Made by a program: the position numbers and the translations under genes. 7,064 nt of DNA from Synergistales bacterium. GTDB taxonomy: Bacteria; Synergistota; Synergistia; Synergistales; Thermovirgaceae. Location: positions 1-7,064 of the forward strand of contig JAHDOX010000012.1 in assembly GCA_018434645.1 (NCBI GenBank), given 5' to 3'. Shown here in pieces: positions 1 to 6,324 of this stretch. Every line of letters begins with the position of its first letter. Position 1 is the first letter of the stretch. The notes beneath the pieces were generated by a model. It ran no database searches and was not told the origin of the DNA. It saw only the letters and a program-made list of their open reading frames with translations.

Positions 1-66
1 GAAGATTTTCCGACCCCGCCTTTTCCTGTTTAGAAAACTGATTTCATGAATTTACACCTTCTTGGC

Positions 67-381
67 CTAGTCGATGTCAAGCAGGCCTATGATTTCGGCC
101 ATCGCGTCGGAGGATGCCTTTGCGCGTGCGTTGAGTACCTTTATTTCGTGTTCCAGGTGCGGCAGGAGTTCTGCCGCAATGAAAGACGGTGGCGAGGGGA
201 TCCCTGTGAAAGATCCCATAAGAAGCAGGACGAACAGGTTCTCCAGCTCCTTTTCTTCGAACCGGGTGAGCTCAACTGCTTTTTCCCTGTGAGATGCTCC
301 AAAATTGGAAAAGAAGGCAAGGGCTTTTCCCCAAAGAAACCGGGAAAAGCCCTTGCACCGCTTGCCTTTAGTTTTCGACAA
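67..381 (-). CDS. Small cytosolic protein of unknown function, encoded directly after cstA
   Basis: This 104-residue protein has no assigned function. It starts at a TTG (381-379). The only good ribosome-binding site, GGAG at 396-393, overlaps the cstA stop codon (TAA, 399-397), so translation is probably coupled to cstA. The N-terminus (residues 1-20) is basic. It is followed by an acidic/hydrophobic block with FEEKELENLFVLLL at 41-54, then GIPSPPSFIAAELLP at 60-74, and a helical tail. No signal peptide or convincing membrane span is seen. The block LF-LL-GIPSP-ELLP resembles, from memory, the small 'cory-CC-star' proteins, but the terminal Cys-Cys is missing here. In E. coli, CstA and BtsT work with small partner proteins (YbdD/YjiX). 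This protein is not visibly homologous to those, so a similar partner role is only inference from position. A 15-bp inverted repeat lies inside its first codons. Confidence 0.72.
   Translation of the reverse strand: MSKTKGKRCKGFSRFLWGKALAFFSNFGASHREKAVELTRFEEKELENLFVLLLMGSFTGIPSPPSFIAAELLPHLEHEIKVLNARAKASSDAMAEIIGLLDID
317..356 (-). repeat. Perfect 15-bp inverted repeat inside the 5' end of the small gene
   Basis: The arms 317-331 (GCAAGGGCTTTTCCC) and 342-356 (GGGAAAAGCCCTTGC) are exact reverse complements separated by a 10-nt loop. In the minus-strand transcript the hairpin falls at about codons 9-22 of the small gene and is followed by a pyrimidine-rich stretch (CTTCTTTTCC, 316-307) rather than a clean U-run. 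It could act as an attenuator, a stability or processing element, or slow ribosomes. The arms encode related peptide pieces (KGFSRF and GKALAFF), so it does not break the reading frame. Confidence 0.6.
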
Positions 382-396
382 GATTAACAGGTCTCC

Positions 397-2118
397 TTAT
401 TGTTCCTGTTCCAGAGGCTGGTCCTTGTACTTGAGATAGTCCCTAATGAAGATAAAGTTCAGGATCAGCATGATGATCTCAATTACCAAAACCGTAACGC
501 CAGTGACCGGGTTAGCCTTGATTGTTCCGGGCAAAGCAACGGCGCTGAACCATATGATAGCGGCCGTAACCGTGATCCAAAGCAGGTATGCAGGAATGGT
601 GATGAGCCCCGTGGATTTGGTTTTAAGCCTTTTCGTTGCCCACGCCGCAGCGGTCAAAAGAGTAATGGATGCGACTAGCTGGTTTGCCGAACCGAAAGAC
701 GGCCACAGGATCGCGAAGTTTCCGCTCCAGGCGAGGTAGATGCCTATAGCCGCCGGGATCAGTGAAGCCACCCATGGATTGGTCAGGAGATCATAGGCGC
801 CTGACCCTTTTTCTTTCAGCGGCAGGGCGAGTTCCGATATGGTGTACCGGGCGAGCCTGTTAGTAGTGTCCAGGGTGGTCATGGCGAAAGCCGCCACCCA
901 CATTCCGGCGATGACCTGTACTACCTTGGTAGGAATGAAACCGAGCCAGGTCGTCGCGACCATCTGGGCGTACGAATGTGAGAACAGGACCGCACCCGGG
1001 AACGTAGCGTTCATTGATTTGGTGTATTGAGCTCCCCAATTCGCAGCTGTGACGGATTCCCCGGCGCCCTGCATAAGCTGGAGTCCGAATCCGGCTACGG
1101 CGGCAACTACCAGGGTTGAAAGAAATCCTTCAGTCAGCATCGAGCCGTAACCTATGGGCAGACCATGGCTTTCCTTTTCGAGCTGTTTTGATGTCGTCCC
1201 CGATCCGACCAGAGAGTGGAACCCTGAAAGGGAACCACAGGCTATGATGAGGGGAATCACCGGCCAGAAGGGGCTGGGTTTACCCCCCGTAACTATCGGC
1301 GCGAAAGATGTGAAAGCCGGTGCGGTAAACTCGTGGAAGCTGAAAACGCCCGCGATCGCTCCTATGGCAAGTCCGAAGTAAAGCAGCCACGAGTTCAGGT
1401 AGTCCCTTGGCTGAAGCAGTACATCCACGGGGATGGCTGCGGCGATGATGATGTAGAAGAAAAGGATGATCATCCAGGTGCTGTATCCTAGTTTAACGGG
1501 CATTACAGCCCCACCGAGTATACAGGCTGCAAGCATTATGATGCCTATGATCGTTGCCGGAACGAAGTTCATCTTTACGCGATACATCAGATAACCAAGT
1601 ATCAGGGCTGCGAGAACCATGAGGAAGAAAGCGGTGGGTACTTTTGGATCGGCCACGAAGGTATTTCCTACGACTGCTGCGAAAGCTGCTATAACCAGTA
1701 TCAAGAGGAAAAACACGAGCCAGTAGAACAGTTTCCCCGTCCGCTTGGCTATGACGTCGGAGGCGACGAACTGTACCGAACGTCCATCGTAACGGACGGA
1801 AGCCATGAGTGAAAGGTAATCGTGTACGGCTCCGATAAAGATATTACCGAACCACACCCACAGCAGTCCCGGCACCCAGCCCCAGGCCATGGCCGCGACG
1901 GGTCCGACTATAGGAGCCGCTCCGGCAATGGACGCAAAGTGATGGCCGAAAAGTACCGGAGGTTTCGCAGGAACATAGTCCACACCGTCAAACAGCCGAG
2001 TCGCCGGCGTCTCGTTTTCGTCTGACGCCTTGACGACTTCCCGCTCGAGTTTCTTGCCGTAGGTCAGATAGAGGATTACGTAGATGGCAAGACCCCCAGC
2101 CACAATAAGAGTAGTCAT
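397..2118 (-). CDS. cstA: CstA-family carbon starvation transporter (peptide/pyruvate uptake)
   Basis: This is a 573-residue polytopic inner-membrane protein of the CstA family, whose E. coli members CstA and BtsT import pyruvate and have been linked to peptide uptake. The family core is clear: DGVDYVP at 44-50, LFGHHFASIAGAAPIVGP at 56-73, GAVHDYLSLMASVRYDGRS at 96-114, SGFHSLVGSGTT at 298-309, ESHGLPIGYGSMLTEG at 316-331, LDTTNRLARY at 416-425 and LWPSFGSANQL at 471-481. About fifteen hydrophobic segments run through it. It is shorter than E. coli CstA (about 700 residues), as expected for the compact Gram-positive/Synergistota type. I chose the ATG at 2118-2116 because GGAGGG lies 6 nt upstream; an upstream in-frame start at 2148 would place that site inside the gene. 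It is divergent from the histidine kinase and coupled to the small gene downstream. The substrate here is not shown. Confidence 0.95.
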   Translation of the reverse strand: MTTLIVAGGLAIYVILYLTYGKKLEREVVKASDENETPATRLFDGVDYVPAKPPVLFGHHFASIAGAAPIVGPVAAMAWGWVPGLLWVWFGNIFIGAVHDYLSLMASVRYDGRSVQFVASDVIAKRTGKLFYWLVFFLLILVIAAFAAVVGNTFVADPKVPTAFFLMVLAALILGYLMYRVKMNFVPATIIGIIMLAACILGGAVMPVKLGYSTWMIILFFYIIIAAAIPVDVLLQPRDYLNSWLLYFGLAIGAIAGVFSFHEFTAPAFTSFAPIVTGGKPSPFWPVIPLIIACGSLSGFHSLVGSGTTSKQLEKESHGLPIGYGSMLTEGFLSTLVVAAVAGFGLQLMQGAGESVTAANWGAQYTKSMNATFPGAVLFSHSYAQMVATTWLGFIPTKVVQVIAGMWVAAFAMTTLDTTNRLARYTISELALPLKEKGSGAYDLLTNPWVASLIPAAIGIYLAWSGNFAILWPSFGSANQLVASITLLTAAAWATKRLKTKSTGLITIPAYLLWITVTAAIIWFSAVALPGTIKANPVTGVTVLVIEIIMLILNFIFIRDYLKYKDQPLEQEQ

Positions 2119-2125
2119 ACTATTC
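2119..2125 (-). promoter_or_regulatory. Ribosome-binding site that fixes the cstA start
   Basis: On the minus strand the bases just before the ATG read GGAGGGAATAGT. The GGAGGG core is 6 nt from the ATG at 2118, which favours this start over the in-frame codon 10 residues upstream. The coordinates cover the spacer and the 3' edge of the motif; the purine-rich stretch extends to about 2134. Confidence 0.7.
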
Positions 2126-2164
2126 CCTCCCTCTTTTATATTAAACAAAAAGCCCTACGTGTTA

Positions 2165-2193
2165 ATTTAAACCTTCGCCTTGGTATTTGTCAA
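2165..2193 (-). promoter_or_regulatory. Predicted sigma70-type promoter of cstA
   Basis: Reading the minus strand, a perfect -35 box TTGACA (2193-2188) is followed by a 17-nt spacer and a -10 box TTAAAT (2170-2165, four of six matches to TATAAT). The start of transcription would be near 2158, giving a leader of about 40 nt before the cstA ATG. The -35 match and ideal spacing make this the best promoter in the window. Confidence 0.6.
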
Positions 2194-2537
2194 CCGGCGC
2201 AAGGTCTCACGAAACAGCACTCCAGGAAGTAGTACAAGCTAAAATAAACATAACCTGCTTCTTTGGTTCAATCTACAAGGTGAATTGACTCCAGGGCGGC
2301 ACTTGAAAACAAAACTTGAATATCACCAAGAGGTTTTGCATAAGTTAAAATGAAGACATCCGAGTGTATCAGAAAAATTATACATCCTTGCTGATAAATA
2401 ATTGCAAAAATGAAATTTGCTTGTGTCAAATCTCAATTTCAGCAGCCGCATCTGGACATCTGCGGCTTGAGCGTTTAGTTTCAACATTGTGCCGGCTTTT
2501 GAAAACCAAAAATTCCGAAACGGGGGGTTGCGCTCAT
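2194..2537. other. Divergent intergenic region between cstA and the histidine kinase gene
   Basis: About 340 nt, AT-rich in its central part, with no convincing gene. It holds a cluster of TTGAA/TTCAA motifs (2267-2271, 2303-2307, 2316-2320), including a direct repeat ACTTGAA at 2301-2307 and 2314-2320 with starts 13 nt apart, and a short inverted pair TCAAT (2268-2272) and ATTGA (2284-2288). A weak plus-strand promoter candidate is TTGAAT (2316-2321), a 17-nt spacer and CATAAG (2339-2344). A 7-bp hairpin, AGCCGCA (2444-2450) with TGCGGCT (2461-2467), lies in the likely leader of the kinase gene and lacks a U-run. These may be operator elements, but none is strong alone. Confidence 0.45.
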
Positions 2538-3653
2538 TTGACTGAAGAAAAAAACTTTCAGGGAAACTCGTATATTCGAACCAGGGAGGAGCAGCTTTAC
2601 CATATATTGCTCGAGAGGGCAATGGAGCCTTTCGCAAGATACCAGGTGATATGTACAGGTGAGGAAGGCTGTGATGTAAAATTTATTGACGTTAACCCCT
2701 CCTATGAACATGTCATGGGCGTGAAGCGACAGGATGTCATCGGCAAGAGGTTTCGTGAGATTTGGCCTGAAGCCGAAGATTGCTGGATGGACATCATCAT
2801 AAGGACCATAAAGACGGGAAGATCCGTCAGGAACGAGGCATGGAGCAGGGATACCGGTAAATACCTTGAGGCTGTGGCCTTCCCGACCCTTCCTGACGAG
2901 GTGGCGGTTCTCTTTCTGGACAGGACCAGATGGAAGAAATCCGACGAGCAGCTTAGAAAGAACGAAAAAACACTTCTTGAATACAGGCAGGAGCTCCGGG
3001 AACTGGCGGCAAAACTATCCCTTTCGGAGGCCGAGACGAGGCGCAAGATATCCAGGCAGATTCATGACAGGATAGGCTATGCTCTGGTGGACATTCTGAA
3101 CAGATTGCGAAGGATGCAGGACGGACCCAGGGATGAAATCGAGGAAATCGCATCAGTCGTGGAAAAGTTGATTGCCGAAAGCAGGGAACTCACCTTCGAA
3201 ACTGCTTCGCCGCTTCTTTACGAAGTCGGACTTAATGCGGCCATAGAGGACCTTGCCGAAAAACTCCTGAAAACGCAGGGCATAGGCTTCAGCTTTCAGG
3301 GAAACCATGTCGAGTATAAAGCGGACGAACGAGTGTGCATCCTTCTTTACGATATGGTAAGGGAACTTCTGGTCAATGTGATCAAACATTCCGGGGCGTC
3401 TTTCGTCAATATCAGGATTTACAGGTCACAAAAGAAAATTAGAGTGATAGTAGAAGACAACGGCAGGGGCTTTCCCGTAGATCTGCAAAAGAAGTGGGGG
3501 CAGATGAAAGGGTTCGGCTTGTTCAGCATCAGGGAGAGGATTCTGCCCATTGGAGGGAAGATACAGGTTTTATCCGAACCGGGCAAGGGAGCCACAGTCT
3601 GCCTGGAGGCTCCCCTGGTCGAGGGGAGAATGTCCGAATGGACCGAAAGGTGA
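2538..3653 (+). CDS. PAS-domain sensor histidine kinase, NarL/NreB (HisKA_3) type
   Basis: Predicted 371-residue soluble histidine kinase that would autophosphorylate and pass phosphate to the regulator encoded next. In order: a PAS-like sensor domain (about 17-130, with FIDVNPSYEHVMGV and DVIGKRFREIWPE), a charged coiled-coil linker (about 132-172), a HisKA_3 dimerisation domain with RRKISRQIHDRIG (phosphoacceptor His176), and a HATPase_c domain with the N-box around RELLVNVIKHSG (Asn280), DNGRG at 307-311 and a glycine box GFGLFSIRER at 325-334. No membrane segment is visible, so the signal is probably cytosolic. I chose the TTG at 2538 with GGGGGG 10 nt upstream; the frame stays open back to a GTG at 2364, but those 58 codons look non-coding, AT-rich and Cys-rich, with no ribosome-binding site. 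An ATG at 2622 would cut into the PAS region. The signal sensed is unknown. Confidence 0.88.
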   Translation: MTEEKNFQGNSYIRTREEQLYHILLERAMEPFARYQVICTGEEGCDVKFIDVNPSYEHVMGVKRQDVIGKRFREIWPEAEDCWMDIIIRTIKTGRSVRNEAWSRDTGKYLEAVAFPTLPDEVAVLFLDRTRWKKSDEQLRKNEKTLLEYRQELRELAAKLSLSEAETRRKISRQIHDRIGYALVDILNRLRRMQDGPRDEIEEIASVVEKLIAESRELTFETASPLLYEVGLNAAIEDLAEKLLKTQGIGFSFQGNHVEYKADERVCILLYDMVRELLVNVIKHSGASFVNIRIYRSQKKIRVIVEDNGRGFPVDLQKKWGQMKGFGLFSIRERILPIGGKIQVLSEPGKGATVCLEAPLVEGRMSEWTER

Positions 3654-4300
3654 CTAAAATCCTGCTTGCCGATGATCACAGGCTTTTTTTGGCGGGGCTG
3701 TGTGATCTTTTGGGCAGGGAGAAAGATTTCGAGATAGTGGGTACGGCTCATACAGGATTGGAAGCTGTCCAGTTGGCATTGAAGCTTGAGCCCGATGTCG
3801 TGGTAATGGATGTTACCATGCCTGACCTTAACGGCATCAAGGCGAGCCGCCGCATTCTGGAAGCGAGGCCTCACATTGGCATCGTGGCTCTTTCCATGCA
3901 TTGCAACAAAGGTTTCATAACCGAGATGCTCAACCTGGGTGCCAGAGGCTATGTGCTGAAAGAAAGCGCTCCGGAAGAGTTTATGGCGGCTATTCGGGTC
4001 ACTGCCTCGGGTGATATATATCTCAGTCCAAAGGTAGCAACCATTCTCGTGGAAGAATTCAGGAAACTGTCGAACCTGGCAGGGTTTTCCCCGGTGCCCG
4101 AGTTGTCCGCCAGGGAAATGGAAGTGCTGAAACTCCTTGTAAAGGGTTTGAACACCAAGTCAATAGCAGAGAGGCTGAAAATCAGTAAAAATACTGTGGA
4201 TACCCACCGCAGGCGCATCCTGGACAAGTTGGGATGCGAAAATATAACCGAGCTCACTCGTTTTGCCCTCCGTGAAGGTCTTCTGGACCTGGAAGAATAA
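3638..4300 (+). CDS. NarL/FixJ-family response regulator with LuxR-type HTH
   Basis: A 220-residue DNA-binding response regulator, the likely partner of the preceding kinase. The receiver domain (about 5-122) has the acidic pair Asp12-Asp13, phosphoacceptor Asp58 in VVVMDVTMPDLNG, Ser86 as the switch hydroxyl and Lys108 in YVLKES. A linker leads to a LuxR/GerE helix-turn-helix (about 155-216) with LSAREMEVLKLLVKG, KSIAERLKISKNTVDTHRRR and ILDKLGCENITEL. All key residues are present. The ATG at 3638 overlaps the kinase 3' end by 16 nt, with GAGGGGAG 9 nt upstream; a GTG at 3650 is the alternative. The overlap implies co-expression. Possible targets are the divergent cstA operon, the downstream grd genes, or both; the sequence alone does not decide. 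Confidence 0.93.
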   Translation: MDRKVTKILLADDHRLFLAGLCDLLGREKDFEIVGTAHTGLEAVQLALKLEPDVVVMDVTMPDLNGIKASRRILEARPHIGIVALSMHCNKGFITEMLNLGARGYVLKESAPEEFMAAIRVTASGDIYLSPKVATILVEEFRKLSNLAGFSPVPELSAREMEVLKLLVKGLNTKSIAERLKISKNTVDTHRRRILDKLGCENITELTRFALREGLLDLEE

Positions 4301-4343
4301 TCCTTTCGTGTACAGCCAATCGTAATTTTCGTGAAAGACGCTG

Positions 4344-4361
4344 CGTCATTTCGGAATGGCG
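4344..4361 (+). other. Small hairpin with TCGG loop in the regulator-grdA gap
   Basis: CGTCATT (4344-4350) pairs with AATGGCG (4355-4361) around a TCGG tetraloop, seven pairs including one G-U. The following bases (ATTCACCCACTTTTG) contain only a delayed short T-run, so it is at best a weak terminator for the kinase/regulator unit. It could equally be a leader structure for grdA. I saw no convincing promoter for grdA in the 4301-4441 gap. Confidence 0.3.
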
Positions 4362-4428
4362 ATTCACCCACTTTTGTCCGTAAGATGATTTTATGAATGA
4401 GCTTGTTTGTGCCATAGATAACGAATCT

Positions 4429-4436
4429 GGAGGTGA
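4429..4436 (+). promoter_or_regulatory. Strong ribosome-binding site of grdA
   Basis: GGAGGTGA is nearly a perfect anti-16S match and lies 5 nt before the ATG at 4442. It fixes the true start of grdA upstream of the in-frame UGA and fits the high expression usual for protein A. Confidence 0.8.
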
Positions 4437-4441
4437 AGTGT

Positions 4442-4918
4442 ATGGGTAAGCTCGAAGGTAAAAAGCTTCTTCTTCTGGGAGAGCGTGACGGCATCGCCGG
4501 ACCAGCTATGGAAGAAGCCCTGAAGGGAAGCGGAGCCGAGATCGTCTTCTCTGCGACGGAATGCTTCGTCTGAACTGCCGCTGGAGCTATGGACCTGGAA
4601 AACCAGCAGAGGGTCAAAGACGCAGCGGAAAAGTACGGCCCTGAAAACGTCGTGGCGATCCTTGGGAGCAGCGACGCGGAAGGAGCGGAAATTTACGCTG
4701 AAACGTTGACGAAAGGTGACCCTACCTTTGCAGGTCCTTTGGCCGGAGTCCCGTTGGGACTCGCCGTTTATCACGTTTTCGAAAAGGAGATCAGGGAAGA
4801 AGGGGATCCCGATGCCTGGGAAGACCAGATCGGGATGATGGAGATGGTTCTCGATCCCGAAGCATTGAGTGAAGCCGTCCGAAAGATGCGTGAAGAAGGC
4901 AGCAAATACACTCTTTAG
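4442..4918 (+). CDS. grdA: Selenoprotein A of glycine/sarcosine/betaine reductase (Sec-UGA at codon 44)
   Basis: This 158-residue protein is the shared small selenoprotein of the reductase. It accepts the carboxymethyl group from component B on its selenocysteine and presents it to component C, which releases acetyl phosphate; the oxidised protein is recycled by thioredoxin. The frame begins MGKLEGKKLLLLGERDG and continues through TECFV to an in-frame TGA at 4571-4573, followed at once by TAAGAMDLENQ, which is the family's conserved Cys-x-x-Sec site (Cys41, Sec44). Later family motifs are GDPTFAGPLAGVPLGL and QIGMMEMVLD. The length agrees with the family (about 158). Automatic annotation would start it falsely at the ATG at 4589 (109 residues) and lose the active site. 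It is the first gene of the grd cluster, 141 nt after the response regulator and 82 nt before the component B gene. Confidence 0.97.
4571..4607 (+). promoter_or_regulatory. Possible SECIS hairpin after the grdA UGA
   Basis: Bacterial selenocysteine insertion needs an mRNA stem-loop just after the UGA that is bound by SelB. Here GCTGG (4580-4584) can pair with CCAGC (4603-4607) starting 6 nt after the UGA codon. A competing compact hairpin is CTGG (4595-4598), AAAA loop, CCAG (4603-4606). The position is right, but the sequence is also constrained by coding for the conserved AAGAMDLENQ, and I could not fold it, so the exact structure is uncertain. Confidence 0.4.
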
Positions 4919-4922
4919 GTCG

Positions 4923-4971
4923 AAAGGCCGGTGTGACCGTACGCGTTTTATGCGTGGTTACACCGACCTTT
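4923..4971 (+). terminator. Long intergenic hairpin after grdA (attenuator or mRNA-stability element)
   Basis: The arms AAAGGCCGGTGTGACC (4923-4938) and GGTTACACCGACCTTT (4956-4971) form a 16-position stem with one C-A mismatch and one G-U pair. An inner stem ACGC (4941-4944) with GCGT (4952-4955) extends it. It begins 4 nt after the grdA stop. Only three T's follow and the next gene has its own ribosome-binding site, so it is more likely a partial terminator or a 3'-end stabiliser that raises grdA mRNA over downstream genes than a full stop. Confidence 0.6.
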
Positions 4972-5000
4972 AATGCATGTAAGAAGGGAGAGGGACCACT

Positions 5001-6311
5001 ATGAAGCTCGAAATGGGAAAGTTTTATGTTAAGGACATAGTCTTCGGCGATGAAACAAAATTCGAGGGCGGGGTTTTGACCGTCGACAAGGCAAACGCTC
5101 TGGAAGTAGTCAGGGAGGACGAACACATCACTTCGGCCGACCTGTTCATCGTTCGTCCGGGTGACAAAGTAAGGCTCTGTCCGGTCAAGGACGCCTTTGA
5201 GTTTCGCTGCAAGGTAGAAGGCGGTAAGGGTATATTTCCCGGAGTCACCAGCCCCCTGGCAAAAGCGGGGACGGGAAAAACCCACGTACTGTCGGGATGC
5301 AGCCTTCTCGTGGTGGGAGAGCACTGGGGCGGCTTCCAGGATGGTTTGCTTGACATGTCCGGGAAATACCAGAACCAGTGTATTTTCGGCATGATGCCCA
5401 ACCTGGTGCTCGTAGCTGACACTGACGAGGAGTTTGAACGTTACGAACAGCAGAAGAAAAACCATGCCCTCAGATGGGCGGGCATGCGTTTGGCCGAGCA
5501 TATCGGCCTTTGTGTCAAAGAAAACACACCGGACGAGGAGGAAGTCTTTGAGTTGCCGCCCGTCAATCGCAGATCCGCCGAGGTGCAGAAACTCCCGTCG
5601 GTGGTATACGTTTTGCAACCCCAGACTCAGATGGAGCAGTTGGGCTACAACACCCTTATATACGGTTGGGACGGTAACAGGATGCTCCCCACATTCATGC
5701 ATCCCAACGAGATCATCGACGGTGCGGTGGTTTCCGGTAGTTTCATGCCTGTTTCCTCAAAGATATCGACCTATGAATGGTGCAATCACCCAACTATTCA
5801 CAGACTCATGAAAGAACACGGCAAGACCATCAACTTCCTTGGCGTGATTATGTCGAACCTCAACCCCAAGATGGAGGAAAAAGAACGCTGCGCCAAGATG
5901 GTTGCCCAGATGGCGGTAAACCTTGGCGCCGATGGCGCCATCGTATGCGAGGAAGGTTACGGCAACCCCGACGTGGACTACATCCAAACCATTGTGGAAC
6001 TCGAAGAAGCGGGCGTCAAGACCGTCGGTATTTCGGACGAATGCACCGGTCGTGACGGTGCGTCGCAGCCGCTGGTCGCCCTTGACGAAAAGGCTGACGC
6101 ACTGGTGCACACGGGCAATGTTTCGGAACTGTACCATCTGGATCCGATGCCGGTTGTACTCGGGGAGCTGGAAGCCTTGGCCAGGGACGGGAACTCCGGC
6201 GGCTGGGAAGGTTGTATTGCCGAAGATGGATCGGTAGAGATGGAAAACAACGGCTATTTTTGCTCCAATCACATCAGCGGCTTTTCCAAAAAGACCTGTG
6301 CTGATTTCTAG
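5001..6311 (+). CDS. grdG/grdI: GrdE-family component B subunit, probably sarcosine/betaine type (GrdG/GrdI)
   Basis: A 436-residue subunit of the substrate-specific component B, which binds the amine substrate and, with the selenoprotein subunit encoded next, transfers its carboxymethyl group to GrdA. Family features are MKLEMGKFYVKDIVFG at the N-terminus, KVEGGKGIFPG (71-81), GKTHVLSGCSLLV (92-104), DGAVVSGSFMPVSSK (240-254), GADGAIVCEEGYGNPD (309-324), ECTGRDGASQPL (347-358) and LGELEALARDG near the C-terminus. From memory, glycine-type GrdE has SGNC at the place of SGSF (245-248), and that Cys is cleaved to give a pyruvoyl group. Its absence suggests an uncleaved sarcosine- or betaine-type subunit. 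The choice between sarcosine and betaine cannot be made here. The start ATG has a GGGAGAGGGA purine-rich site just upstream. The gene lies 13 nt before the next one, with which it is surely co-transcribed. Confidence 0.9.
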   Translation: MKLEMGKFYVKDIVFGDETKFEGGVLTVDKANALEVVREDEHITSADLFIVRPGDKVRLCPVKDAFEFRCKVEGGKGIFPGVTSPLAKAGTGKTHVLSGCSLLVVGEHWGGFQDGLLDMSGKYQNQCIFGMMPNLVLVADTDEEFERYEQQKKNHALRWAGMRLAEHIGLCVKENTPDEEEVFELPPVNRRSAEVQKLPSVVYVLQPQTQMEQLGYNTLIYGWDGNRMLPTFMHPNEIIDGAVVSGSFMPVSSKISTYEWCNHPTIHRLMKEHGKTINFLGVIMSNLNPKMEEKERCAKMVAQMAVNLGADGAIVCEEGYGNPDVDYIQTIVELEEAGVKTVGISDECTGRDGASQPLVALDEKADALVHTGNVSELYHLDPMPVVLGELEALARDGNSGGWEGCIAEDGSVEMENNGYFCSNHISGFSKKTCADF

Positions 6312-6316
6312 GGAGG
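6311..6316 (+). promoter_or_regulatory. Ribosome-binding site of the component B gamma gene
   Basis: GGGAGG overlaps the last base of the preceding TAG stop and sits 8 nt before the ATG at 6325, which fixes that start and suggests tight co-translation of the two component B subunits. Confidence 0.7.
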
Positions 6317-6324
6317 GATGTAAG

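Noticed and set aside
1..66. Terminator for the cstA unit after the small gene
   Set aside because: No stem followed by a U-run can be seen on the minus strand in these 66 nt; it may lie beyond the window edge.
46..387. Plus-strand 113-codon open frame over the small gene
   Set aside because: The minus-strand frame has the coupled ribosome-binding site and a plausible conserved protein block; the plus-strand product looks random, with no ribosome-binding site.
2364..2537. Longer N-terminus of the histidine kinase from GTG 2364
   Set aside because: There is no ribosome-binding site, and the 58 extra residues look like translated intergenic DNA and show no domain.
4301..4441. Dedicated grdA promoter or riboswitch in the gap before grdA
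   Set aside because: I found no pair of -35/-10 boxes with good spacing, no sigma54 site and no recognisable riboswitch core; only the small hairpin is reported.
4589..4918. Stand-alone 109-residue protein starting at ATG 4589
   Set aside because: It is the C-terminal part of grdA after the Sec-UGA; it has no ribosome-binding site of its own and lacks the redox site.
4791..5702. 303-codon open frame on the minus strand
   Set aside because: It lies antisense to grdA and the component B gene, shows no recognisable domain, and is explained by the codon bias of the real genes.
5924..5940. Palindrome TGGCGCC-GAT-GGCGCCA
   Set aside because: It encodes the conserved GADGA of the GrdE family; repeated Gly-Ala codons explain it.
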